Below are positions 7,442-16,299 of a DNA stretch of 32,549 nucleotides, piece by piece. Source of the DNA: Bacteroidota bacterium (GTDB lineage: Bacteria > Bacteroidota > Bacteroidia > NS11-12g > UBA955); the NCBI GenBank assembly GCA_016787485.1, contig JAEUUL010000029.1, positions 1 through 32,549 of the forward strand. The letters run 5' to 3'. Every line of letters begins with the position of its first letter. Position 1 is the first letter of the stretch. Below the pieces are notes generated by a model. That model was not told the origin of the DNA. It was given only the letters and a program-made list of their open reading frames with translations, and did no database searches. Made by a program: the position numbers and the translations under genes.

Positions 7442-10400
7442 ATGCTTCCTTTGTTCAGGAAACAACTGTTATTACTGTTTTTATTTTCCGGTCTGTTTAC
7501 CGCTTTGTCTGCGCAAAAGTATGGCAATGAATGGATAGACCCCAGCCGGCCTCATGCAAAAATACGCGTATGGAAAGACGGAGTTTTCCGGGTTGGCTAT
7601 TTTAGCCTGGAAGCGGCCTATACCGAAGGGGGGGCATTTATTGGGGCCATCCCACTGGATAAGTTCAGGCTGTTCAACATGGGGCAGGAAGTTCCCATTT
7701 ACATCTACGACCAGAATGGCAACAACCGCCTGGATATTGTAGACTATATCGAATTTGTCGGCCATCCGCTGGATGGCAGGTTTGATACGGAGTTGTATGA
7801 GAATCCCGGTCATCAGAGGCATACCCTGCAAAGCATGGTGACCGACACCAATTATTATTATTTTACTGACCGGAGTACCGGAAGTCCGTTGCGCTATACC
7901 ACTTACGGCAATATAACTCCTCCGGACAGTCCACTGCGCGAATGGCATTTGTACGAAGATTTATCACTGGAAACGCGCTACTACAGCGTAGGTACCTCCA
8001 TATTGGTAGGGGACAAAGAAGCCCTTGAAAGCGAATACCGCACTGGCGAAGGTTTTTTTGGCGAATCGTATTATGCCAATGGGGATAGCAGCCGCATAGC
8101 GTACATGACCGCTTTCGATTCAAGGCATTATGTGTCTTCGGGTCCCCCGGCGCGCATTGAAGCAAACATTCTGGGCACATCCGGATTTTATGGCAAAAAC
8201 TCACATTGGATAACGTTGAAACTGGGTCCCAGTCTCAGCAATTTCCGCAGGGTGTTCGACACTGTATTTACAGGCCCTCAGCATTTTAATGTGGCATTTA
8301 ACCTGAAACAGAGTGATGTGGGTACAGACAAAACGTATTTCCTGCATAACCCCAAATTGCTGCCGGGTGTTGGTTTCAGTGCATACGGGCATTCTTTTAC
8401 CCGGTTCATCTATCCGCACGATTACAATCTGGGAGACAGTATTAACTGGCGTTTTTACGAAGACTCATCTGTAATACCGCAGAACATAGAGTGGTCTGCA
8501 TATGGTGACGGCATTTATCACAAACCGGTGGTGTACGATGAAGTGAATTTACTGCGTATTCCGGGGACATTTACCCAGGCTGGTAAAAAAGTGAATTATG
8601 TGCTGCCTCCTTTGCCCCGCAAAGGCAAAATGATACTTACAGACGGGGATGCCATCACCAATGTGCCCGATATGTATGTGCATTATGTGGAATTTTCAGA
8701 TCAGGCTAGAGACATAGACAGCACCCAGTATATTATCGTTACGTCTCCGGAACTGATTGGTCCCAAGGGAGAAGTCTTTGATTATGTCAATGTATGGAGA
8801 ACCCTCTATGCTACCCGGCTGAAAACCACCGCGGAGTTGTACGATGCTTTCAGTTATGGGATTCCCCACCCGCTGGCAATCCGGCATTATTGCAGGTACT
8901 TGCTGGAGAAAGGAAACAATCCTGCCATGAAACCCAGATATCTGCTGTTGCTGGGCAGGGGATTCGATATGATGTACAACCGGGGTGTGTATTACGATCA
9001 AACCAAGAAGCATCAGTGGCGGAATCATATCCCGGCGATTGGCAGTCCGGTTTCTGATTATATGTACACTTCCGGACTGGATGGCACTACACTGGAACCT
9101 GCTCTTGCTACGGGAAGGGTGCCTGCCGATGTTCCGGCTGATATTGGCAAATACCTCATTAAGCTGAAACAGTATATGGGGCTGGATAACCAGTACCAGG
9201 ACTGGCAGAAACGGGTGCTGCACCTGGGCGGGGGGGCTACCACAGACCAGGCCTACGTTATCAGGGACCGCTTAAAAACACTTGAGCCCGTTGTGCAGCG
9301 CGACCCATTTGCCGGTTTTGTAACCACCTATTCCAAAACAGCATCCGGGACCGTTCAGGCCGATTTCAAAACCCGCATATTGAACGATGTGAATTCAGGT
9401 GTGAATCTCATGACCTTTCTGGGTCATGGCAGCACTTCTGTAACCGATATTGATGTAGGCGAGCCTGATAAATACCTCAACCAGGGCAAATACCCCATTT
9501 GTTATTTCAATGGCTGCCAGGTGGGCAATCCTTGTGTGCCTATCGAACTGGCCAATGTGGGTTTGGGCGAGAAAATGTTCCGTGCAGACCAGAAGGGTGC
9601 CGTGGCATTTCTGGGTCAAACCTACCTGAGTGAATTGTTCATGGTTTCCAGCCAGATGGGAAGTTTTTACAATTCCTATTTCGACACCATCATTGGCAAA
9701 GGATTGGGTGATGTGGTGAAAAACTCCATCAAAGGGTGGCAACAACCCTGGAATCCGCTGAACCGGGCACATTGCAGACAACTGTTTCTTCAGGGTGACC
9801 CCGCGTTGCCGGTATATGCACCCACCAGGCCGGATCCCGCCATCAACAACACCAGTATTTTTTTCGAGCCTGAAAATTTTTATGCACTCAGCGATTCTTT
9901 TCAGGTAGGAATTGTTATCAGCAACTTCGGTCGTGGATTTAATGATTCCTTCGACATTAGCATGACCCGTGTTTATCCTGATGGTGTGACCAAGCGCAAT
10001 TATGTAAAACGCTGGCGCATGCACGGTTTTCAGGATACCGCCTACATTACCGTTAAAAGCAAAGACATACTTACCCGGGGAGACAACAATCTGTTTTATG
10101 TAGAATTGAATCCCACCCGTACTTTGGTGGAACACAATTATGACAACAACAAGGCTTTCGTGAAACGCTATGTGGCGGGTAACGGAGTAAATCTGATTTA
10201 TCCTTCCCGTTTTGCCATCATTGGTACCGATTCTGTTGAACTTACCGTTCAGAGTTCTGATTTGTTCAAGGAAAGGGAAGATTTTTATCTGGAAATTGAC
10301 ACTACTCCCTGGTTCAATAGTCCGTTATTGATTTCACGGTCTAAGCCCAGCAACAACCCGCTTACCGCCGGATTGGTTGCACGCTGGAAAGTCCCGCTTA

Positions 10401-12547
10401 AGTCTGTCCGCGATACCCAGCCCTATTTCTGGCGTGCCCGCATTGCTGCACCTTTTAATGAAGGTGGGGCATGGGTGAGCAGTTCGTTTACCGCCATTAA
10501 AAACCATGGTGAAGGCTGGATGCAGAACCTGCACTGGCAAATGGGACCCCGGGTTTCCAACAATGAGAATACCAATGTGGTCGTGGATTCTGCTGAGAAT
10601 CGTGTGCGGTTCTCTAAAGTATTAAAGAAGATTTATATCGATGCGCAGTATGGTCCGGCCAGCAATACCGGAGTAAAAGAGGCCGGATTTGCCAGTCAGG
10701 ATATGAACTACGGTGTGGGCAACAATGGCCTTGTGGCTATTCCATGGGATGGCAGAAAACTGGAAAGAACTCCTTTGGATACCTCAAAAATCTGGCCCGA
10801 CTGGGGCTGGGGGAGGGCATGGCGCAGCTTTGGCTACCATGTGGATTATATGTTGTACTATTCATTTCCCATGAATACAAAGGCAGGCAGAGACCGGTTT
10901 GTACAGTTTGTCAATGCCATGCCAGACAGCAGCTACGTAACAATCTATACACGCTACCAGAGCTTTGCCGATGAGTTTACCCCCGATGTACTGGCTGCGT
11001 TTAACAAAATCGGCAGTGTGGTGTTTGATACTTCTGGTAATCGTGTGGCAGATGCCATGTATGTGGGTCTGGGCAGAAAAGGCTGGGCGCCCGGGCAGGC
11101 TCAGGAAGCTATCACCGCCGGGAAACTGGTGCCTTATGTGCAAATAGAAGGTGAAATGATTGGCGATGCCGCAGAGGGCACAATGCTGTCTGAACGTATA
11201 GGTACCACAAACCGTTTTCAAGATCTCTTTTTCTATCCAATTACCTCCAAAGCAAAAGGCGAAAACGATAAATTCACCATCGATGTTTTGGGACAGGGCA
11301 GCAATGGTAAAACCGATGTCATCTACCCGAATGTGTCCTCCTCGCCACTGAATCTTCAGACCATTCCCACAGGTCAGTATAAATTTCTGCAATTGCGGGC
11401 CCGTTTCTCCGATGATGGAAACCGCACAGCTCCAAATCTGTACAACTGGAGAATAGCCATGGATGAAGTTCCGGAGGGAACCATTTATCCGGAGAAGAAA
11501 ATAGGCTATAAGTTCTATTCCGATACGCTGTATGAAGGCGATAGTCTGCGGGTGGTACTGCCGTTCCGGAATATCAGTAAAGTGCCTTTCCGCGATAGTC
11601 TGCGGCTGGATTATACCATTTCTCACAAAATCACACGTGCCGTCCTGGAGTCTGGCTACATCATGTACCCGGCACTCAAACCAGAGGAATATTTTGTTTT
11701 TACCAAAAAACTGTCCACGGTGGGTCTGGCCGGCTTGTACGGACTTCAGGTGAATGTGAATCCGCAATATCTGCAGCCTGAAAGAAATCTGAGTAACAAC
11801 AGTGCCCTGCTCAATTTCTTCGTGACAAAAGATGTGGTAAATCCCTTGCTGGATGTAACCTTCGATGGAGTGCATATTGTCAATGGAGACATTGTGAGTG
11901 CCAATCCGGAAATTTTGATTACCAGCAAGGATGAAAATCCCTTCCGCCTTCAGCAGGATTCAAACAACATGGAACTGCACCTCTTGCGTCCTGGTAGTTC
12001 TGCCTATGAGAAAATCACTTTCGGAACGGAAGCCATTTACTACCCTGCACAGAATAAAACAAACCGCGCACGCATTGAGTACAGACCCAAAGATCTGCCA
12101 TCCGGGGAATATAAAATGAAGGTGCAGAGCAGAGATGCGAGCAGCAACAAGGCAGCGGTAAATGAATATGAGATAGGGTTTGTAGTGGATCGCAATCAAA
12201 CCGTCACCCATTTTTACCCGTATCCCAATCCGTTTACAAGCAGCATGCGATTTGTTTTCACCCTTACCGGAACCAAAGTACCGGAAGATATTCGTGTGAA
12301 AATCATGACTGCCGATGGCAGGGTCGTGAAGGAAGTGAATAAGGACGATTTGGGAAATATCCATGTAGGTAACAACATTACAGATTGGACCTGGGATGGC
12401 ACGGACCAATATGGAGACAAGTTGGGCAACGGAACCTATTTCTACAAGGTTACTGTGCAGGACGGTGGCGAAGATGTAAAACTCCGCGCCAGCAAGGGAG
12501 ATTCCGGATTTAAAGAACAGGTTGGGGTTATCTACCTCATGCGTTAA
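7442..12547 (+). CDS. porU2: C25-family (gingipain-like) peptidase, putative T9SS sortase PorU2
   Basis: A 1701-residue secreted protein. The signal peptide covers about residues 1-24 (RKQLLLLFLFSGLFTALSAQ). The central part (about 430-790) is a gingipain-type cysteine protease domain: His662 in TFLGHGSTSVTD and Cys692 in CYFNGCQVGNPC, 30 residues apart as expected for the C25 dyad. Around it are long beta-rich regions, including CARDB-like repeats (about 800-920 and 1350-1450). The C-terminus (about 1590-1701) has FYPYPNPFTSSMRFVF, then WDGTDQYGDKLGNGTYFYK, a FlgD-like Ig unit resembling a T9SS sorting domain. PorU removes sorting tails of T9SS cargo and attaches it to the cell surface; ordinary PorU is nearer 1100-1300 residues, so the longer PorU2 class fits better. 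It could instead be a secreted protease cargo. Confidence 0.82.
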   Translation: MLPLFRKQLLLLFLFSGLFTALSAQKYGNEWIDPSRPHAKIRVWKDGVFRVGYFSLEAAYTEGGAFIGAIPLDKFRLFNMGQEVPIYIYDQNGNNRLDIVDYIEFVGHPLDGRFDTELYENPGHQRHTLQSMVTDTNYYYFTDRSTGSPLRYTTYGNITPPDSPLREWHLYEDLSLETRYYSVGTSILVGDKEALESEYRTGEGFFGESYYANGDSSRIAYMTAFDSRHYVSSGPPARIEANILGTSGFYGKNSHWITLKLGPSLSNFRRVFDTVFTGPQHFNVAFNLKQSDVGTDKTYFLHNPKLLPGVGFSAYGHSFTRFIYPHDYNLGDSINWRFYEDSSVIPQNIEWSAYGDGIYHKPVVYDEVNLLRIPGTFTQAGKKVNYVLPPLPRKGKMILTDGDAITNVPDMYVHYVEFSDQARDIDSTQYIIVTSPELIGPKGEVFDYVNVWRTLYATRLKTTAELYDAFSYGIPHPLAIRHYCRYLLEKGNNPAMKPRYLLLLGRGFDMMYNRGVYYDQTKKHQWRNHIPAIGSPVSDYMYTSGLDGTTLEPALATGRVPADVPADIGKYLIKLKQYMGLDNQYQDWQKRVLHLGGGATTDQAYVIRDRLKTLEPVVQRDPFAGFVTTYSKTASGTVQADFKTRILNDVNSGVNLMTFLGHGSTSVTDIDVGEPDKYLNQGKYPICYFNGCQVGNPCVPIELANVGLGEKMFRADQKGAVAFLGQTYLSELFMVSSQMGSFYNSYFDTIIGKGLGDVVKNSIKGWQQPWNPLNRAHCRQLFLQGDPALPVYAPTRPDPAINNTSIFFEPENFYALSDSFQVGIVISNFGRGFNDSFDISMTRVYPDGVTKRNYVKRWRMHGFQDTAYITVKSKDILTRGDNNLFYVELNPTRTLVEHNYDNNKAFVKRYVAGNGVNLIYPSRFAIIGTDSVELTVQSSDLFKEREDFYLEIDTTPWFNSPLLISRSKPSNNPLTAGLVARWKVPLKSVRDTQPYFWRARIAAPFNEGGAWVSSSFTAIKNHGEGWMQNLHWQMGPRVSNNENTNVVVDSAENRVRFSKVLKKIYIDAQYGPASNTGVKEAGFASQDMNYGVGNNGLVAIPWDGRKLERTPLDTSKIWPDWGWGRAWRSFGYHVDYMLYYSFPMNTKAGRDRFVQFVNAMPDSSYVTIYTRYQSFADEFTPDVLAAFNKIGSVVFDTSGNRVADAMYVGLGRKGWAPGQAQEAITAGKLVPYVQIEGEMIGDAAEGTMLSERIGTTNRFQDLFFYPITSKAKGENDKFTIDVLGQGSNGKTDVIYPNVSSSPLNLQTIPTGQYKFLQLRARFSDDGNRTAPNLYNWRIAMDEVPEGTIYPEKKIGYKFYSDTLYEGDSLRVVLPFRNISKVPFRDSLRLDYTISHKITRAVLESGYIMYPALKPEEYFVFTKKLSTVGLAGLYGLQVNVNPQYLQPERNLSNNSALLNFFVTKDVVNPLLDVTFDGVHIVNGDIVSANPEILITSKDENPFRLQQDSNNMELHLLRPGSSAYEKITFGTEAIYYPAQNKTNRARIEYRPKDLPSGEYKMKVQSRDASSNKAAVNEYEIGFVVDRNQTVTHFYPYPNPFTSSMRFVFTLTGTKVPEDIRVKIMTADGRVVKEVNKDDLGNIHVGNNITDWTWDGTDQYGDKLGNGTYFYKVTVQDGGEDVKLRASKGDSGFKEQVGVIYLMR

Positions 12548-12578
12548 TTGGCTGTGGCCCCTTTGCTCCGTACATTTG
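12548..12578 (+). promoter_or_regulatory. Promoter for the small membrane protein-mrp unit
   Basis: TTG (12548-12550) directly after the previous stop codon, a 20-nt spacer, then TACATTTG (12571-12578) and 4 nt to the GTG start at 12583. Transcription would begin at or next to the start codon (leaderless). Confidence 0.7.
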
Positions 12579-12582
12579 TGCC

Positions 12583-12882
12583 GTGAATTGGTTGCTAAGG
12601 CTGCAGCAACGCTGGAATGCGAAGTCTGCCGGTCAGGTTGTTTTGATTTTATTGGTATTTGCCCTTACCGGCACTTCTGTGGTTATTCTCCGCCGTTTGC
12701 TTAAAGCCCATTTTGATTTTGCGGGTACGCAGTGGTTTACATATACCTATTATTGGCTTGTACTGCCTTTCTACAATCTGTTGCTGCTTTGCTACGGATT
12801 CCTTTTTGGTCAGTTCCGCTTTTTCTGGGAGTTTGAAAAACGTTTTTTCGCCCGGATTGGTTCCTTAATTACTAAAAAATGA
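12583..12882 (+). CDS. Small two-helix membrane protein (DUF6787-like)
   Basis: 99 residues with start GTG at 12583, fixed by the promoter just upstream. There are two membrane helices: about 18-37 (GQVVLILLVFALTGTSVVIL) and about 55-77 (YYWLVLPFYNLLLLCYGFLFG), followed by QFRFFWEFEKRFFARI. This pattern, basic start, ITGxS-type first helix and FGQFxFFWxFEKR tail, matches the small Bacteroidota family I know as DUF6787; the function is unknown. Its stop overlaps the mrp start (ATGA at 12879-12882), suggesting translational coupling. The label is from memory of the family, not a search. Confidence 0.7.
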   Translation: MNWLLRLQQRWNAKSAGQVVLILLVFALTGTSVVILRRLLKAHFDFAGTQWFTYTYYWLVLPFYNLLLLCYGFLFGQFRFFWEFEKRFFARIGSLITKK

Positions 12883-13943
12883 TTTCCAACGAACAAGTAT
12901 TAAAAGCCCTGAGCCATGTGGATGATCCGGATCTGAAAAAAGATCTGGTCACTCTGGGAATGATAGAAAATCTTCAAATCGACGAAAGCATTCGATTTGA
13001 CCTGGTGCTTACCACTCCGGCATGCCCAATGAAGGACATGATGGTGAATGCGTGTAAAAACGCCATCCGCTTGATGGTTGATGCCGCCATTCCTGTTGAA
13101 ATCCATACTACAAGCCGGGTGAGTACCACACGCACCCCGGATGAAGTGCTGAGAGGCGTGAAAAATATCATTGCGGTGGCCAGTGGCAAAGGTGGGGTGG
13201 GAAAGAGTACAGTAAGTGCCGGACTTGCACTCGCATTGCAACAAATGGGCGCTGCCGTGGGATTGCTCGATGCTGATATCTATGGCCCCAGTATACCCAC
13301 CATTTTTGGTGTGCATGAGTCACCCGAAATGAAAACCATCGATGGCCGCCAGGTAATGATTCCCATTGAAAAGTTTGGAATCCGCCTGCTCAGCATTGGT
13401 TTTATGACACCTCCGGAACAGGCCATTGTGTGGCGTGGACCCATGATTGCCAGTGCTTTCAGACAGTTTGTAAATGACACAGACTGGGGCGATTTGGACT
13501 ATCTCATCATCGATTTGCCACCCGGAACGGGTGATGTGCAGTTGAGTCTGGCCCAGATTGTCCCCCTTACAGGATTGGTGATTGTAACAACCCCGCAGGA
13601 GGTCGCCATTGCCGATGCCCGAAGGGCTGTGAGTATGTTCAGAATACCGGCCATTTCAAAACCCATATTGGGCGTGGTTGAAAATATGGCCTGGTTCGAA
13701 CCTCCGGATATGCCCGGCAAAAAGTACTTTATCTTTGGAGAAGGCGGCGGAAAACGATTGGCTGAAGAACAACAGGTGCCCTATCTGGGGGCGCTTCCGC
13801 TTACTGAGTCGGTAAGGGTCAGAGCAGATAAAGGCAGTTGGGACGCTACTGCTCCGGATTTTCAACCTTTCATGGTTCTGGCAGCAGAAGTTGCCCGGCA
13901 GGTAAGTATTGAAAATTCACACAAATCAGCTAAATTTGTATAA
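12879..13943 (+). CDS. mrp: Mrp/NBP35-type iron-sulfur carrier ATPase
   Basis: Cytosolic P-loop ATPase of the Mrp (ApbC) family that carries and hands over Fe-S clusters. The 354 residues hold an N-terminal DUF59/MIP18-like domain (about 1-85) with TTPACPMKDMM, then the deviant Walker A VASGKGGVGKST (GKGGVGKS 103-110), the LLDADIYGPSIP switch I segment and DYLIIDLPPGTGD. The usual CxxC that bridges the cluster between two subunits is not present: the ENMAWF segment continues EPPDMPGKKYFIFG. I believe this loss is frequent in Bacteroidota Mrp proteins. The neighbouring NifU-type gene 9 bp downstream supports an Fe-S role. Confidence 0.93.
   Translation: MISNEQVLKALSHVDDPDLKKDLVTLGMIENLQIDESIRFDLVLTTPACPMKDMMVNACKNAIRLMVDAAIPVEIHTTSRVSTTRTPDEVLRGVKNIIAVASGKGGVGKSTVSAGLALALQQMGAAVGLLDADIYGPSIPTIFGVHESPEMKTIDGRQVMIPIEKFGIRLLSIGFMTPPEQAIVWRGPMIASAFRQFVNDTDWGDLDYLIIDLPPGTGDVQLSLAQIVPLTGLVIVTTPQEVAIADARRAVSMFRIPAISKPILGVVENMAWFEPPDMPGKKYFIFGEGGGKRLAEEQQVPYLGALPLTESVRVRADKGSWDATAPDFQPFMVLAAEVARQVSIENSHKSAKFV
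13909..13938 (+). promoter_or_regulatory. Internal promoter before the NifU-type gene
   Basis: TTG (13909-13911), 19-nt spacer, TAAATTTG (13931-13938), 14 nt before the ATG at 13953. It lies within the last codons of mrp, so nfu can be expressed on its own as well as by readthrough. Confidence 0.65.
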
Positions 13944-13952
13944 CTTATTCAG

Positions 13953-14198
13953 ATGACTGAAACACTTGCTTTAAATGACCGTATTGAGGTGGCGCTTAAT
14001 TCTATCAGACCCTACCTGCAGGCAGATGGTGGAGATGTTGAACTGGTTGAGGTGCAGGATTCCACAGATGTGATTCTGAGACTGACCGGTGCCTGCAGTA
14101 CCTGCGAAATGAGCCACATGACCATGACCGCTGGTATTGAAGAAACCCTGCGCCGTGCTATTCCCGGCCTGGGAAAGATCATTGCAGTCAATGAATAA
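13953..14198 (+). CDS. NifU C-terminal-domain Fe-S scaffold protein
   Basis: 81 residues that form a stand-alone NifU C-terminal domain. RPYLQADGGDVELVEV (about 19-34) is the family signature, and the cluster-binding CxxC is Cys48/Cys51 in TGACSTCEMS. Two such proteins dimerise around a [4Fe-4S] cluster and pass it to target enzymes in the cytosol. It follows mrp by 9 bp, which fits a shared Fe-S assembly role. Its last 8 bp overlap the next gene. Confidence 0.92.
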   Translation: MTETLALNDRIEVALNSIRPYLQADGGDVELVEVQDSTDVILRLTGACSTCEMSHMTMTAGIEETLRRAIPGLGKIIAVNE

Positions 14199-15009
14199 GC
14201 CCGTAACCGGCTTTTTCCCCGGTACAGAAGCCGCAGGGGTATTGCTTACATCTGCCTGTCTGGGTTTTATTCATTACACTTTTTTACAACGTTATTTTGC
14301 CCCTGTAGCCGAATACGAAAGACTTATTCAGTCTGTTCTGCTTTCATTGTCGGTTTGCTTTTTGTATTGCTCAGACCATTGGTTGGACCTGCTCAGAACA
14401 GGCCCGTCCCAGCGGCGTTACCGGGCTTTCAAAAGGTATTATTTAATTGTCGGAATGTGCTCATTTGTTGGTTCCGCTTGCCTGTTTTTTCTGGTTGATG
14501 TGAAGGTTAATTTCTTCGCAATGCTGGTGCTGGCTCTCTCTATAGTTTATGCGTTGCTGAAAATGAGCAGACTCCAATCAATTGCAGTGTTCCATCCATT
14601 GCTGATTTCTGTAACAGTGTCTTTGGCACTTTTTATTCCTCCGCTTGGCACGGTTCAACCAGCTCTAACCATTCTGCCGGTTTCTGCTTCCGGCTTCACG
14701 GCTGCTTGGGTGGTCTGCCTGCTCAATCTGTTGATTTTTGGCTTTTTGGAGATGGATAAAGACGCTGCACTGGGGAACAGAACGTTTTTTTCCGGAATAT
14801 CGGCTCCGATTCTTTTGTCATGGCTTTGGATTGGAACCGTGGTTCTTTGTATTGCGGCGGCTTTTTTTGCCTATTGGTACTTCACAGCCATTCCTGTCCT
14901 CTGCTATAGCGCGTTGGTTTTGTTGGTCCTGTATTTCAGGCAACCATTAAAAAAACAAGGTATCTACAGGCTTATCCTCGATGCCGGGTTGCTGTTTCTA
15001 TGCCTGTAG
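14191..15009 (+). CDS. Polytopic membrane protein, distantly UbiA-like
   Basis: The ATG at 14191 overlaps the end of the nifU-type gene by 8 bp and gives 272 residues; the frame reaches 14137 but that N-terminus is only a shadow of nifU. About eight hydrophobic segments are visible. Two polar motifs stand out: CSDHWLDLLRTGPSQRRYRAFKR (about residues 62-84) and LEMDKDAALGNRTF (about 186-199). They sit where UbiA prenyltransferases carry their two Asp-rich motifs, and the second resembles their DKxxDxxxGxxT pattern. A prenyltransferase or a degenerate relative is therefore possible, but the motifs are not canonical. Its 3' end overlaps the thymidine kinase gene by 12 bp. Confidence 0.7.
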   Translation: MNKPVTGFFPGTEAAGVLLTSACLGFIHYTFLQRYFAPVAEYERLIQSVLLSLSVCFLYCSDHWLDLLRTGPSQRRYRAFKRYYLIVGMCSFVGSACLFFLVDVKVNFFAMLVLALSIVYALLKMSRLQSIAVFHPLLISVTVSLALFIPPLGTVQPALTILPVSASGFTAAWVVCLLNLLIFGFLEMDKDAALGNRTFFSGISAPILLSWLWIGTVVLCIAAAFFAYWYFTAIPVLCYSALVLLVLYFRQPLKKQGIYRLILDAGLLFLCL

Positions 15010-15564
15010 CACCGGTTCCGGCAATCCGGTTCCTTCTGCCCAGTGTGCGCCGCAGCGTGCTTCATACATGTCAGCATGACCTACCGCAATGATAGCGTCG
15101 GATGCAGTGGTTCGGTATGTATATCTGGCAGGCTTGCCACAAACCTGACAGCGTGCTTCCAGACGGATTCGGGTGTTTGCCATTCGGTACAGCCGGGGGA
15201 ATTCTCCAAATGGGTTTCCAAGATAGTCTGTGTCCAGCCCGGCGGCAAACACATGGATGCCCTGCATGGTAAGCCCGATGATGGTATCTGCGATGTTTTT
15301 CTGAAAAAACTGAACTTCGTCTATATAAACTTCCTTGATTCCTTCCCCGGCCAGTGGAAATAATTCTTCGGCCCTGGTGATTCGGTGCCCCGGCATCTGC
15401 AACCCACTGTGAGCATTGATTTTGTCCGGACTGTAACGGTTGTCCAGCAAAGGTTTGATTGCGATTTTTTCATGAAATTCCACTCCGGACTGATGATACA
15501 ATTCGATCATCTTCGTTGTCTTACCGGAGAACATGCATCCATATATCAGCGTGAAATCACCCAT
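14998..15564 (-). CDS. tdk: Thymidine kinase (type II)
   Basis: Cytosolic salvage enzyme: thymidine + ATP gives dTMP + ADP. The 188 residues show the P-loop GCMFSGKTT (9-17), the catalytic-site IDEVQFF (Asp82, Glu83) and the structural zinc site with Cys139, Cys142 (CQVC), Cys171 and His174. Length is normal for the bacterial type II family. It runs opposite to its neighbours: its 3' end overlaps the membrane protein gene by 12 bp, and its start is 41 bp from the divergent gene at 15606. I see no clear TAnnTTTG box ahead of it. Confidence 0.95.
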   Translation of the reverse strand: MGDFTLIYGCMFSGKTTKMIELYHQSGVEFHEKIAIKPLLDNRYSPDKINAHSGLQMPGHRITRAEELFPLAGEGIKEVYIDEVQFFQKNIADTIIGLTMQGIHVFAAGLDTDYLGNPFGEFPRLYRMANTRIRLEARCQVCGKPARYTYRTTASDAIIAVGHADMYEARCGAHWAEGTGLPEPVLQA

Positions 15565-15605
15565 CGTTTATTCGTCTTTGTATCCGTAATTTGCTCTGTT
15601 ATTGT

Positions 15606-16289
15606 ATGGAGAAACAGGTTTCAACCAAAATCAGGCTTTTACTGAATGAATTGGCAATATTAAATCAACCGGAAAGATCCGGGTCAGAATTTATCTACCA
15701 GAAAGACACATTGGCAAAACTCAAATCATTGGGCGCTGAGTTGTACATGCTTGCAGACAACGCAATCTTGCACGGAGAGTACAAGCCTGCAGAAGGAACT
15801 CAGGTTCCGCGCATTGAAATAGCTGAAAAACGAATGCCTGAACCGGAAGTGGCTGAGCCTGTGTTGGAATTGATTGCAGAGCCAGTGCCTGAACCTCCGG
15901 TTGCTCCTGTGATTGAGACACCAGCGCCTGTTGAGTTACCTGCAGCGGAAGAGCCCGTTGAAACCATTTCAGAGCCGGCATTGGTGCTGCCACCTGAGCC
16001 CATCATTACCCACGAGGCAGATCCGCATCTGGTGGAAACCCATAACAAGCCCAGATTGTCTGCCGATTCGATTTCGTCACGCATTTCACTCACACGCCGG
16101 TTTGAATACATCAACAATCTGTTTGGTGGCAATGCTGAGTTGTTTTTGGAGTTTCTTGATGAAATTGCTTTCAGCAAAGACCAATCCGAAGCAATGGAAA
16201 TTTTCGACCGGTTTGCCGATCGGCATTCCTGGCAAAAGAAAGCCGAAGCCGCCGGTGATTTCCGCAAAATCATTCAAAAACTAAGCTGA
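15606..16289 (+). CDS. Hypothetical protein with Pro/Glu-rich linker
   Basis: 227 residues from the ATG at 15606; an upstream in-frame codon at 15591 is less likely. Three parts can be seen. Residues 1-70 form a helical domain with EFIYQKDTLAKLKSLGAELYML. Residues about 77-135 are a low-complexity linker of repeated EP, PEP and VAEPV units. Residues 155-227 form a conserved-looking helical domain beginning ISSRISLTRRFEYINNLFGG and containing a pattern of aromatic and acidic residues. I recall the last module from many Bacteroidota hypothetical proteins, but no function is known to me. No signal peptide or membrane segment is present. It is 10 bp upstream of comEC and probably co-transcribed. 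Confidence 0.8.
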   Translation: MEKQVSTKIRLLLNELAILNQPERSGSEFIYQKDTLAKLKSLGAELYMLADNAILHGEYKPAEGTQVPRIEIAEKRMPEPEVAEPVLELIAEPVPEPPVAPVIETPAPVELPAAEEPVETISEPALVLPPEPIITHEADPHLVETHNKPRLSADSISSRISLTRRFEYINNLFGGNAELFLEFLDEIAFSKDQSEAMEIFDRFADRHSWQKKAEAAGDFRKIIQKLS

Positions 16290-16299
16290 TTCAGATCCG

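Noticed and set aside
9395..10135. 246-codon minus-strand frame
   Set aside because: Antisense shadow over the C25 domain region, including the catalytic His and Cys codons.
10862..11875. 337-codon minus-strand frame inside the PorU2-like gene
   Set aside because: Lies wholly antisense to a protein with clear domain motifs; its translation is His/Cys/Ile rich with no family features, typical of a shadow frame.
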